From a virus: a stretch of DNA of 41,050 bases. Where the stretch lies: positions 1 through 41,050 of the IMG/VR virus record IMGVR_UViG_3300009038_000003. One strand, written 5' to 3'. Below, one piece after another: positions 14,332 through 22,741 of this stretch. The translations under genes were made by a program, and so were the position numbers. Position 1 is the first letter of the stretch; each line of letters starts with the position of its first letter. The notes under the pieces are model-generated. The model did not search any database. It saw only the letters and a list, made by a program, of their open reading frames with translations, and was not told where the DNA came from.

Positions 14332-16116
14332 TCATGGCATCGGCGTGAGCGTCCAGCCTGGTGGAAGCGGCATATCAGGCGCTGACGTACCTGGGACGTA
14401 TCCCGGCTTTGCGCCAATCGCTGGCGGTGTATAGACTTTATTCCGCAGCCACTCCGGCGTCTGCAGCGCATTCGGCAGCAATTCTCGGGGCTGGAATTCT
14501 TCGGTATCTGACGCTCGCTCAAGAGTCTCTCCCGCGCCTTTCGCTGCCCCCATGCCGGTTCTGTCTGCGCGGCCGGCAAGCCGGTCGATCAGCGCCTTCA
14601 GTTCGTTGGGCGGATCGGGGATACCTTGCGTCGCCAGGCGCTGCAGTTCGGCTTTGGTGTGAGGACGTAGTTTATTGTCAAAATCGTTGCGTTTTGTTCC
14701 TTCCTCATATTGACCCTTCAGACCATCAAGCTGGCCCGCCATCAATCGCTTGTAGACCTCGATAATTCCCTTGATCTGCTCCGGCGAGCGGGCACTCGAA
14801 ATCTGCTCGGCTGCCTCACGCCGCTCCTGCATGCTACCGCCGTTGGCGACGACCGACTTGACGACCTCCTGCGCGATGATCTGCTTGGCGGCGTCGAAAT
14901 TCGTCGGCGCAGAACTGCCAGTTTCCTTCTCCAGCCAATTTTTCATGGAATTAATGGCGTTGATGTCACGGTTCTGCAGATGGTCTGCCAATTGCTGCAT
15001 CGCACCAAGATGATCGATGGCGACGTTGAGCGAACGCACCGAACGTGCCTCGGGGCCGACGTCGAAGGCAATGACCGTGCGCTGCGCCGCCCGCGCATCT
15101 GTGGCGCCGCGAACGACTTCTCCGGCCCGTGCGGCCCGGGCCGGCGTCTCCATGCCGATCTTGCCGACGCCGTAGTTGCGAGCGTCGTAGGCGGGATTTA
15201 TTTCCAGCACCTTGTCCATCAGGGCGACGTTGCGGGCGCCCTCAAAACCGGTGCGCTGCGATGTCGGCAGCGGCGGCAACCGGCCGACCGCGATCGCTGC
15301 GGCGCGCGCTGCGCCTTCCGGACTGCTCGCATACTGGTGCGCCATCGTCTCCATCTCGCGCTGCTTGGCCTCGGCGTGGGACGTGGCGAGACCTTGTGCG
15401 CTTTTCGTGAACTGCTCCAGCGACTGCGCCTGCTTGTCGTATAGCTGCGCGATCACCAGCGTGTTCTTGCTCTTCGCGGCCTCCGCCATCGCCTTGTCGT
15501 CGTACTGCGCTGCGGCCATCTGCAGTTCCATGGACATTTGGTCCAGATTCAGCTTCCGGTTCTGCAGCACCTCCGTGTAGTGGTCCATCGCCACCTTGTT
15601 GGCCTCGATCGTCTTCTTGTTCTCAGCGTCCCAGATCTTCATGTTCTGGTCGAACTTCTGGCGGCTCCCCTCCTGGTAGCCCTCGATCGCGCCCTGCATC
15701 GCCCCCAGCGCGTTCGTCATGTGCCGGCGCGTGAAGCCGCCCGCGAGCGCGCCAAGCAGCATCGCCGCCTGCAGCCAATCCTCGTCGTCAGAGCGGGAGT
15801 TGCGCTGCGGGACCGCGGGCGGCTGTTTCTGCTGCGGTGGCGACGGAAGCTTCTGGTTGGCGAGATCCATTTGCTTCTGGCGCAGCGGGGCAAGCGCTTT
15901 CGACCGGTCCTCGGCGATCTGGTCCTGACGGTCCGAAGACTGCTGCAGTCGGTCGATCATCTGATCCTGACGGTCGAGATTTCTCTGGTAGCGCTGCTGT
16001 ACCTGCTCGCCGGGCGTCGGCGGGACCGGGGCGGGCGCGCCTGCGTCCGGCGCCGCCACCATCGCGGAACCGGGGCCTACGGAAAACGGATCGTTGGGGG
16101 CGAGAACGTCAGGCAT
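14332..16116 (-). CDS. Large helical internal virion-like protein
   Basis: This 594-residue protein has a Pro-rich N-terminus, a Gln/Arg/Asp-rich coiled coil at about 38-80, a short hydrophobic patch near 118-130 (AAMLLGALAGGF), then long Ala/Gln-rich helices to about 560. In podoviruses, proteins of this kind next to tail genes are ejected with DNA and form a channel across the envelope. The order with the two Gly/Ala-rich proteins supports an ejection-protein set. The assignment is by architecture and position, not by a recognised domain. Confidence 0.6.
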   Translation of the reverse strand: MPDVLAPNDPFSVGPGSAMVAAPDAGAPAPVPPTPGEQVQQRYQRNLDRQDQMIDRLQQSSDRQDQIAEDRSKALAPLRQKQMDLANQKLPSPPQQKQPPAVPQRNSRSDDEDWLQAAMLLGALAGGFTRRHMTNALGAMQGAIEGYQEGSRQKFDQNMKIWDAENKKTIEANKVAMDHYTEVLQNRKLNLDQMSMELQMAAAQYDDKAMAEAAKSKNTLVIAQLYDKQAQSLEQFTKSAQGLATSHAEAKQREMETMAHQYASSPEGAARAAAIAVGRLPPLPTSQRTGFEGARNVALMDKVLEINPAYDARNYGVGKIGMETPARAARAGEVVRGATDARAAQRTVIAFDVGPEARSVRSLNVAIDHLGAMQQLADHLQNRDINAINSMKNWLEKETGSSAPTNFDAAKQIIAQEVVKSVVANGGSMQERREAAEQISSARSPEQIKGIIEVYKRLMAGQLDGLKGQYEEGTKRNDFDNKLRPHTKAELQRLATQGIPDPPNELKALIDRLAGRADRTGMGAAKGAGETLERASDTEEFQPRELLPNALQTPEWLRNKVYTPPAIGAKPGYVPGTSAPDMPLPPGWTLTPMP

Positions 16117-16282
16117 TTGCGGTTCCCAGTGGAACGATCTTGTAGCCAGACTTGGACAACTCGATCATGATTCGGCGCGCACCCTCTAGCAACAGCCAAT
16201 CCTCGCTGTAGAAATCATAAGGTTCTTGGATGTTACGGAGAACGTCCGCCAGTGCCTGCACCTCGGGAGGAACGTCAGGCAT
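16109..16282 (-). CDS. Small conserved phage protein
   Basis: Fifty-seven codons; the sequence includes LADVLRNIQEPYDFYSEDWL and LLEGARRIMIELSKSGY, a well-formed helical protein. TTGAGG lies seven bases upstream of the ATG, and its end overlaps the next gene by eight bases. I recall similar short ORFs next to podovirus internal-protein genes. Its function is unknown. Confidence 0.65.
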   Translation of the reverse strand: MPDVPPEVQALADVLRNIQEPYDFYSEDWLLLEGARRIMIELSKSGYKIVPLGTANA

Positions 16283-16291
16283 CGCATGGCC

Positions 16292-16444
16292 TCAAATATC
16301 GTCTGCGCACTCTGCTGCGCAATTATCACAGCATGTGCACAGAAATTTATCGTCATTACCGACGTTACTCTGGTATGGACATGTGTGAGGCGCAACTTGC
16401 GCCTCTTTCCCGCACCTGCAGTGCGTCAATTCATCCTCATCCAT
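16292..16444 (-). CDS. Small Cys-rich zinc-binding protein
   Basis: Fifty codons with ten Cys/His ligands in a tidy order: HCRCGK, HTCPYQSNV, then FLCTCCDNC and AAECADDI. This looks like a compact binuclear zinc knuckle. The ATG overlaps the upstream stop (TGATG), and the following gene begins nine bases after its stop. Phages carry close-looking proteins (recalled, not searched). Its binding partner is unknown. Confidence 0.7.
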   Translation of the reverse strand: MDEDELTHCRCGKEAQVAPHTCPYQSNVGNDDKFLCTCCDNCAAECADDI

Positions 16445-16656
16445 CAGCCGGATTCCTTGTCATCGCGTGGCACCACCTTGAATCCCTCGCGCCACAGGTC
16501 TTCAAGCCAATTATCTGCGATTCCGGATATGACGGAATTATTCGACACGAGTGGCAATGATCGTTGGATGATTCGCATCAGCGCCGCATGAGCGGGTGAT
16601 TTTTCACGAAGGCTATCCAAATCCGTGCGATGCTTGATGCTGAAAATCTTCGCCAT
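16444..16656 (-). CDS. Small hypothetical protein
   Basis: Seventy residues, with AAGGAA before the ATG. The N-terminal MAKIFSIKHRTDLDSLREKS and a central hydrophobic patch (RIIQRSLPLVSNNSVISGIA) end in a charged tail. It follows the Gly/Ala-rich protein gene by 11 bases. No motif is recognised. Confidence 0.55.
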   Translation of the reverse strand: MAKIFSIKHRTDLDSLREKSPAHAALMRIIQRSLPLVSNNSVISGIADNWLEDLWREGFKVVPRDDKESG

Positions 16657-16667
16657 GTCAGTATTCC

Positions 16668-17868
16668 TTACGTTATCGTCACAGTGCGTCCCGCGGACGA
16701 TCCGGCGGCAAGGCCCAACGACTTTGTCGCATTTATCAATGCATTTGTGAAATTCGTGTCTGCGGACATCTGCATCTGCGCAATCGAAGTGAGCGCCGAT
16801 GCCGCCTGGCCGGTTTCCGCCAGCGCGTTGGTGATGTTCTGTTGGATCAGCGCTGCGGTCTGCTGTGTCACCTGGGCGTCGATCTGCGCTGCGATCTGCG
16901 GCCAGCGCGCATCCTTGGTCGGGTCCTGGACGCCCTGATTGTACAGCGTCTGCAACCACTTATTCTTCAGGTCGGAGGACATCTGCGCCAGCTGTGCAGT
17001 CTGGCCGGCGTTGAGCGTGCCCGCGCGCGCGCTAGCAAGGTCGGTCAGGCCCTGCTGCTGCAGCGCGAGGGCCTGCCCCTGCAGCGCCTGGGCGCCCGCC
17101 GGCAGCTGCGTCTCGCCCATGCCGAGCGTCAGGGCGAGTGGGGCGGCGCCAAGGGCCAGTTTGGTCCACGGCGATGACAGGGTGCTCCCCAGCGTGCTGG
17201 TGAGACTGCTCCCGCCACCTGCTGCGGGATAGGACGGCAAACCACCACCACCCGCCCCGCCGATATCGGAAACCGTAGCGTTGGCCGGAAGTGCGGCACT
17301 ATCTGCGCCGACCGACGCACCTGCGCCTGAAGTGTCGCCCGTGGCCTGGAGAGCGTCTGACACTTGTGTCAGATCGGCCGATGTGATGTCCCCGCCCGCG
17401 GCCGCTATGCTCGGATCGGCAGCATTCAGCAGATCGCCGCCGAGGTACGACGCGATCGCCGGATCGGCGTTGAAGCTCGCGGCGCCACCCAGGTCGAAAG
17501 CGCCGGCTGCCGCGTCGCCACCAAGCGCAGCAGCGTCACCGCCGAGGGCGCTGACGTCCCCTAGGGCCGCGGAGGACAGGATATCGCCGCCAGCGAGCAC
17601 GTCCCCTCCCAGGCCCGCCACCGACGAGTCTACCGCGCCGGCGGCCAAGGCGGCATCAGCAGCGCCGGCGCTCGCGTCGATGGCACCGCCAAAGCCGGCT
17701 AGGCCGGCAAGCTCGGGGGCAAAGAACAGACCGCCCGCAAGCAGCGCAGCGCCGCCGGCAACCTCAGCGATTTCCTGGGGATGATTGGCAAGGGACGACG
17801 GGGCGTCGATGAGGTCGGTGCCCAGGTTGCTGAAATTGCCTTCAAAATAAATCTGAGAAGAACGACAT
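16668..17868 (-). CDS. Ala/Gly-rich internal virion protein, frame-interrupted near start
   Basis: About 400 residues: a hydrophobic segment (VAGGAALLAGGLFFAPELAG), a long Ala/Gly/Asp repeat region, then a helical Gln-rich C-terminus (DARWPQIAAQIDAQVTQQTA). The best start, ATG 17868 with AAGGAGG upstream, reads MSFFSDLF and then meets TGA (17842-17844) within TTATTTTGAA. The body continues in the +1 frame as EGNFSNLGTD. Either a T is an indel, or a UUU-UGA slip joins the frames, or translation begins elsewhere. The C-terminus resembles that of the next gene upstream (NDPRWNEVV), suggesting related proteins. Confidence 0.6.
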
Positions 17869-17892
17869 CTCAGGCCTCCTTCCTTTTGTTGC

Positions 17893-19428
17893 TCACTGCG
17901 CATCTCCCGTGCTGTTACCCTGTCCACCTATGGGTATCCCGCCGCCTGTCCCCACAGCCTGTCGCCCAAACAGCCACGGGAACCACTGTTGCACCTGGTT
18001 CTGGCCCCACACCTGCTGCTGCACGAACGTGACGACCTCGTTCCAGCGCGGATCATTCTGCGGGATAATCTGTCCCCATTGCTGCAGCAAGTCCTGTTCC
18101 TGTTGAGCCAAATTTCCGATTTGGCCCAGCTGATCGTGGCGATTGCCTAATGGGTCAGCGGTGTTTGTCGGCTCTGGCACCACCGTGCCGTCGGCCAGCT
18201 GGACGCCGCCCTCAGCGCCGGCCGGACCGAGCACACTGTTGCCGTGGCCGAGAATGCCGGTGCCGAGCGGATCGTTTACTCCGGTGCCGCCGCCCGATAC
18301 GCCGGTATCTCCGGCAAAGTTGGTTCCGGGACCACTGTCGAGGGTGAGGTTACCAAGGTTGAGACCACCAACGGTTTCGCCTTCGTCGGTGCTCGTGGGA
18401 GCGGCGGCGACATCTCCAGTATCATCGGACGCCCCCTTACCGGTGCCAGATGCGCTGGTTCCGGCCGCAGTATCTCCGGCACCCTTGCCAGTGCCGGCCG
18501 ACGCCGAAGCACCGGGCGCCCCTGTACCCTCCAGCGAGGACAGCCCTGCATCAGAGGCTGCCTCGGCGGCGGCGACCGTCGCTCCCATATCGCCTTCGCC
18601 GGCCGGGCCAACGCCTAGTCCTGCTGCGCCACCGAATGTTGCACCTGGTGCGCCTGTACCGGGCGCCCCTCCAAAACCAAAACTCTGACCGGCCGCACCC
18701 GCAAAAGCACCCGCGTCAAGCGAGCCGGGCGTACCAGACAAACCACCGAGACCAAAGCCCGGCGCACCGGTCTCCGACGCAGCTACTGCAGCCGAGACGG
18801 CCGAATCAACATCACCCAAACCAAGATCGCCAGCCATCCCCATACCGGCGATGTCGTTTGCGCCTGGTGCGCCAATCTCCCCAGGCGAGCCGAACGAAGC
18901 GCCGACTGACGTCGATGTCCCTTCGGCGGCAGCAGCCGCTGCTGCAGCATCAGAAGCATCGGTGGATGTAGATGTGGACGCACCCTCTGCGGCACCTTCG
19001 GCCGCGCCGATACCCCCGATTGATCCCGCAGCGGCTCCGCCCTCGCTTCCGGTGCCGAAACCCGATGCGCCGGCCGTGCCGCCGCCCGCCGTTGCTCCTG
19101 CGCCACTGGCGCCGCTATCAGCGCCTGTCGTTCCTTCCCCAGCCGCGCCCGCAGTATCACCGCCAGCCGCAGCGCCAGAAGAGTCGCCGCCTGCTGTACC
19201 GCCGCTATCGCCGCCCGCTGCCGCCCCACCAGAACTTCCGCCGTCAGCTCCCGCAGCACCATCACCGCCAGCAGCCCCATCGCCACCGGAACCGGAACTG
19301 CCGTCGCCGCCATCACCACCGCCGCCGTCTCCTCCTCCCCCACCATCACCGCCGCCCCCACCATCGCCACCGCCGAAGAAGTCGGCGTTGCGGAGCATTT
19401 TGAGGACCCATCGGGGGAAATCGCTCAT
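17893..19428 (-). CDS. Gly/Ala/Ser low-complexity virion protein
   Basis: This 511-residue protein opens with MSDFPRWVLKMLRNADFF, followed by about 400 residues of Gly/Ala/Ser/Thr low-complexity sequence with many GAPGA, GTGAG and GGDGA repeats. A folded-looking C-terminus is rich in Gln and Trp (QEQDLLQQWGQIIPQNDPRW, VQQWFPWLFGRQAV). Flexible repeats with an aromatic tail fit an internal or tail-tip protein. The two ends look conserved in character and the middle is probably variable in length between relatives. Confidence 0.55.
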   Translation of the reverse strand: MSDFPRWVLKMLRNADFFGGGDGGGGGDGGGGGDGGGGDGGDGSSGSGGDGAAGGDGAAGADGGSSGGAAAGGDSGGTAGGDSSGAAAGGDTAGAAGEGTTGADSGASGAGATAGGGTAGASGFGTGSEGGAAAGSIGGIGAAEGAAEGASTSTSTDASDAAAAAAAAEGTSTSVGASFGSPGEIGAPGANDIAGMGMAGDLGLGDVDSAVSAAVAASETGAPGFGLGGLSGTPGSLDAGAFAGAAGQSFGFGGAPGTGAPGATFGGAAGLGVGPAGEGDMGATVAAAEAASDAGLSSLEGTGAPGASASAGTGKGAGDTAAGTSASGTGKGASDDTGDVAAAPTSTDEGETVGGLNLGNLTLDSGPGTNFAGDTGVSGGGTGVNDPLGTGILGHGNSVLGPAGAEGGVQLADGTVVPEPTNTADPLGNRHDQLGQIGNLAQQEQDLLQQWGQIIPQNDPRWNEVVTFVQQQVWGQNQVQQWFPWLFGRQAVGTGGGIPIGGQGNSTGDAQ

Positions 19429-19566
19429 TTCAAAGGCTCCGAGACACGTAGATGCAGCGATGCAAGTTCTTATCGCCCCACAATCTTATGCCAACAGCGT
19501 AGCCGAAGGCGCGGAAACCCAACACCCAGCATGGCCGCCCTGGTCTGCTGAAATTTATGAGAGTGG

Positions 19567-20028
19567 TCATAGGGATTTCTTCCACCAGATACCGTGCGCC
19601 GTGTAGCCCAATTGGGTCATCAGGGCCGGATGCGTCCCGGCGTTGCGGATGAAATCGGAGGTTTCAAGCACGCCGATTGCACCAAGATGACTCAAGCCAA
19701 TTTCCTTCAGGTGTCTGCCCACACCATTTCCACGATGATCGGGCGACACAAACCATAGATCGTCCTGAGCAATCTTGTCGCCTTCAAAATGGAGAGACAG
19801 ATACCAGTAATGCCCAGAATAACCCACTGGGGTACCATCACCGGTGTTGCGAGCAACAATCCAGATCAGACGATTTTCTTCCTCAATGCGTCGATACCGA
19901 TACCAATTCAGACGAAATTTTGTTTCGCGCACCTCCATCGCATGAAGATCAAACAGTTTTTTGAACGATAAATCGTCACCAGTAGGAAATTTTTCCGCAG
20001 CATACTTATAGCGATGATCCGATTTCAT
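19567..20028 (-). CDS. GNAT-family acetyltransferase
   Basis: GNAT enzymes transfer acetyl from acetyl-CoA to amines. This 153-residue protein shows the acetyl-CoA loop LWFVSPDHRGNGVGRHLK (R99-G-N-G-V-G104), a preceding beta strand pair (LIWIVARN, GYSGHYWYLSL) and a final strand with LGYTAHGIWWKK. It is encoded between virion genes, where phage GNATs are often found. The target may be a virion, host or small-molecule amine. A 138-bp untranslated gap follows before the next leftward gene. Confidence 0.8.
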   Translation of the reverse strand: MKSDHRYKYAAEKFPTGDDLSFKKLFDLHAMEVRETKFRLNWYRYRRIEEENRLIWIVARNTGDGTPVGYSGHYWYLSLHFEGDKIAQDDLWFVSPDHRGNGVGRHLKEIGLSHLGAIGVLETSDFIRNAGTHPALMTQLGYTAHGIWWKKSL

Positions 20029-20037
20029 CGATACACC

Positions 20038-20053
20038 TAGGGGTGGGAGGCCG
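20038..20053. repeat. 16-bp intergenic motif, copy 1
   Basis: TAGGGGTGGGAGGCCG lies between a stop codon (20056) and the GNAT start (20028). The same 16 bases occur at 29693-29708, again in an intergenic gap of the late operon and in the same orientation, with ACCT immediately upstream of the match region in both. It may be a promoter, processing or regulatory element. Confidence 0.6.
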
Positions 20054-20055
20054 GG

Positions 20056-20640
20056 TTACGCCAAGCCAAATGCGAGGTCTAATTCTTCGTGTTCTTGGCC
20101 GTGTAAGCTCAACCACTGGTCGAATTGTTCTTGTTTGGACAGATCGACGTCGGCTAGATTGATCCCGGTCAGGTTGGCAAAGGGCCGGATGTCCTCGTGC
20201 CAGTTCTCATGCGAATCCAGCCACGACCGCATGCCGACCTTGCCGCCCTCCATCGTCAGGATCGGCTGAACCGCGATCAGCACCGGCTTGGTTAACGCTA
20301 CGGTTGCCGCAGCGCCGGTGCCGGGGCCGCCGAAGTTGACCGTAAGCACGTCGGTCGGAGAATAGCCGAAACCGCGGCCAGTCAGCACCAGCTGGTTGAC
20401 GGCGCCGCCGGATACGCCCGCCGACGCCGACGCGCCCGAACCGGAGCCGCCCGTGATCGACACTGCGGGCGCCGTGGTGTAGCCGGTACCGCCTGCCGTC
20501 AGCGTGATGGACGCCACGCTGACTTTGTTGGCTAGCGCGCTGTTGTAGTTGAGGTGCTGGCGATAATGCTTGACCAACCACTGGCCAAAGCCAGCGATGT
20601 CGCCGAAGACCACGATGTTCGGAGCAAACTCTGTGCTCAC
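20056..20640 (-). CDS. Tail protein with GxGY-type beta module
   Basis: This 194-residue protein starts at GTG 20640, which overlaps the previous stop as GTGA. The N-terminus (VFGDIAGFGQWLVKHYRQHL) and C-terminus (helical, His/Glu-rich) enclose a beta module, ITLTAGGTGYTTAPAVSITG and GRGFGYSPTDVLTVNFGG, that recurs in three other virion proteins here. Such modules probably form adhesive or decorative surface domains. A tail or head-tail junction location is inferred from the adjacent nozzle-like gene. Confidence 0.6.
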   Translation of the reverse strand: MSTEFAPNIVVFGDIAGFGQWLVKHYRQHLNYNSALANKVSVASITLTAGGTGYTTAPAVSITGGSGSGASASAGVSGGAVNQLVLTGRGFGYSPTDVLTVNFGGPGTGAAATVALTKPVLIAVQPILTMEGGKVGMRSWLDSHENWHEDIRPFANLTGINLADVDLSKQEQFDQWLSLHGQEHEELDLAFGLA

Positions 20641-22454
20641 GGTATTGTGCCCCACAGGTCGACGTCGTGGTATTCATCAATGATCGAGTTAATCGATAGG
20701 TTCATGACCGATCCGGTGACGGTGTTGCCGATGAATTTGCCGTATCCCTCCGTACTGGCGTAAGGGAAGCGGAAACCTCCCGCGATGAAATTTACGTTTC
20801 CGGGCGTGTTGTTCTGCCACTGCACGACGCCACCGGAATTGTTCACCCACGTTATGACGCCGGCGGCCAAGAAGTTGTAGGCGTTGCTCCCGTTTTCGGT
20901 GTCCACTGTCATCGTCACCGTTTGCGCGGTCTGCGTCGTGATCGCGATGCCAGAGCGAATGAGTTGCTTCGCCATAACGGGGTTGCCGTGCGAACTCAGC
21001 GCGGTGCGCAGAATGATCGGCACGTTGATGGCGGGGTTCTGCAGCAGCTGCGTGACGTCCGAGCCGCTCGATCCGAACGTCTCAACCTGCGTCGTCGATC
21101 CCAGCGGAATTGACGTGATAGCGAGCAGCGAACCCTGGCTGACGACGAACCATTTGTTTTGCTGGTAGGTGACAACGATCTGGCGCGCACCCGCCAGCGG
21201 ATCAAGGTATTTCAGCAGCAGCAGATAGCAGTGGATGTTGGACAGATCGTTCAGCGCCGCGGACGGCTGCAGCGTGAAATCCGTCAGCTGGAAAATGCCG
21301 TCTAGATCGTCGCTGATCTTCTGCACGGTGGCGCCGAAAATGCCGTAGACGCCCTGCTTGTTGGCGAACAGCACGAGCCGGTTGTAGGACAAAATCGTCA
21401 TCATGAAGCTGGTGCCGATGTCGGACGCCAGCGTCAGGATGGTGAACAGCGTGATCGACGACTGAATCGTGAGCGAGCCGATCTGCTTGATGCTCTGGTC
21501 GCCGAAAATGTAGAGGAAGTTGTTCAGCGCCCGAACGGCGGTGATGCTGTGCGCGAGGTCGGCGTCGGTGATCGTCGTCGATCCGGCAGCGTCGGCAGGG
21601 TTGATGTCGTCGTAGGTCACGCCGGTCGTTGCGCCTGTGCCGGTGAAGCTCAGGACGCGGCCGTTGGCAGTCCACACGCGACCGCCGAAGATCGCGATCG
21701 TGGTGCCAGAGATTTGCGGCCACACCACCACGGTTGCTGTTGCGGCCGAAGAGAAGCCGCCGCCGGTCAGCACAACCACGATGGCAGCAGTCGAGGCATT
21801 GCCGGTCCCCGCGTTGGTCACGTTGATGGCCACGACGGAGCCGCCGGCTATGGCCGCCGTCGCCGTCGCGCCGCCCGCGTTACCACCTGCACCGCCGGTG
21901 AATGTGACCGCGGGAGCCGTCGTATAGCCAGCCCCGCCGGATGTGATGTGGATGTTGGGGCTTATGCCGCCCGACTTGACCAGCAGCGTGCCGTCCCACG
22001 TCGCATAGCCACCGGTCGCGTCCATGATCAGCAAGCGCGAGGACGAGAACACCGTTATGTCCGGCGTCGCCGAGAACGTGGCCGCGGCCGCCACAACGGT
22101 CTGCGCGCCGTTGCCGGCGTTCACAGCGGTGATCGAGCCGTCGGTCGCGCAAAAGATGATGTAGTCGGTACCGCTCAGGTTGGCCTGGAACTTCCGCGAG
22201 ACCGTCTTTCCGGTCACTGTCGCCAGCGTCGTGGCCGCACCGGGAACCGTTTGCAGCGCATTCGGCGCAATCGGTTGCAGGTTCTCCATCCACGCAACTT
22301 GCTTTTCGGGCAAGTTCTGCCGCGCGACCTTGGTGTTCATCTTCTCGAATTCGAGAAACGGGATGAACTTGCTATCGCCTACTTGCGAAGACTGCTGGCG
22401 TTGCTGTGGCGCAGGAGGCACTATACTGACTCCACCCAATGCAGGTAAGGCCAT
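20637..22454 (-). CDS. Tail nozzle / DNA-stabilisation-like protein
   Basis: This 605-residue, strongly beta-rich protein has repeated strands typical of a propeller (YIIFCATDGSITAVNAG, DITVFSSSRLLIMDATGGYA, FLYIFGDQSIKQIGSLTI, RLVLFANKQGVYGIFG). Podovirus nozzle proteins (T7 gp12, P22 gp10 types) have this architecture and close the portal channel. One GxGYTTAPAVTFTGG module is inserted at about residue 160-245, a likely surface decoration. Placement after the adaptor gene supports the call. Confidence 0.65.
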   Translation of the reverse strand: MALPALGGVSIVPPAPQQRQQSSQVGDSKFIPFLEFEKMNTKVARQNLPEKQVAWMENLQPIAPNALQTVPGAATTLATVTGKTVSRKFQANLSGTDYIIFCATDGSITAVNAGNGAQTVVAAAATFSATPDITVFSSSRLLIMDATGGYATWDGTLLVKSGGISPNIHITSGGAGYTTAPAVTFTGGAGGNAGGATATAAIAGGSVVAINVTNAGTGNASTAAIVVVLTGGGFSSAATATVVVWPQISGTTIAIFGGRVWTANGRVLSFTGTGATTGVTYDDINPADAAGSTTITDADLAHSITAVRALNNFLYIFGDQSIKQIGSLTIQSSITLFTILTLASDIGTSFMMTILSYNRLVLFANKQGVYGIFGATVQKISDDLDGIFQLTDFTLQPSAALNDLSNIHCYLLLLKYLDPLAGARQIVVTYQQNKWFVVSQGSLLAITSIPLGSTTQVETFGSSGSDVTQLLQNPAINVPIILRTALSSHGNPVMAKQLIRSGIAITTQTAQTVTMTVDTENGSNAYNFLAAGVITWVNNSGGVVQWQNNTPGNVNFIAGGFRFPYASTEGYGKFIGNTVTGSVMNLSINSIIDEYHDVDLWGTIP

Positions 22455-22741
22455 GCTTTATCGCGGCGCAAAACAAGTCCCAGAGAGCGCATTGCACGGA
22501 CCATCTGATTGATTGTGACATCAATTATACGCAGATCAGTCGGGCTATCTACCGCATCATGCGAATAGATCACGTCGAATAGATGCATTCTTGTTGATGG
22601 CGCGGAAAGCATGAGATGACATAGCAAATCAAACCGGATGCAGCGCCCGCTCCCACGCACGCGCTTGAACTGAACACTCACGTTGCCGCGTTCGATGCGC
22701 AACTTCTTGCGATCAATCTCCAATCCACGCCATCTGATCAT
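22421..22741 (-). CDS. Winged-helix DNA-binding protein (OmpR C-terminal-like)
   Basis: This 106-residue protein has a pattern like the OmpR/PhoB effector domain: a start strand pair, a helix (RFDLLCHLMLSAPSTRMHLF), a recognition region (RIIDVTINQMVRAMRSLGL) and a terminal wing (DKAWPYLHWVESV). There is no receiver domain. It is encoded between adaptor and nozzle genes, overlapping both (ATGA with the former, 33 bases with the latter). It could regulate late transcription from within the operon. Confidence 0.6.
   Translation of the reverse strand: MIRWRGLEIDRKKLRIERGNVSVQFKRVRGSGRCIRFDLLCHLMLSAPSTRMHLFDVIYSHDAVDSPTDLRIIDVTINQMVRAMRSLGLVLRRDKAWPYLHWVESV

Noticed and set aside
13947-14348. Rightward open frame in the virion module
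   Set aside because: It lies fully antisense to the coherent coding frame of the 13689-14324 gene.
19429-19566. Possible fourth CRISPR-like unit in a 138-bp gap (minus strand GTTTCCGCGCC...)
   Set aside because: There is a weak similarity to the repeat start, but no GCTTCAATGAGG edge, no paired arms and no insert matching a neighbouring gene.
18851-19606. Long Pro/Ser/Ala-rich rightward frame
   Set aside because: It is the shadow of the Gly/Ala-rich protein at 17893-19428. The last 60 codons extend into the gap 19429-19566 but lack a start or ribosome-binding site of their own.
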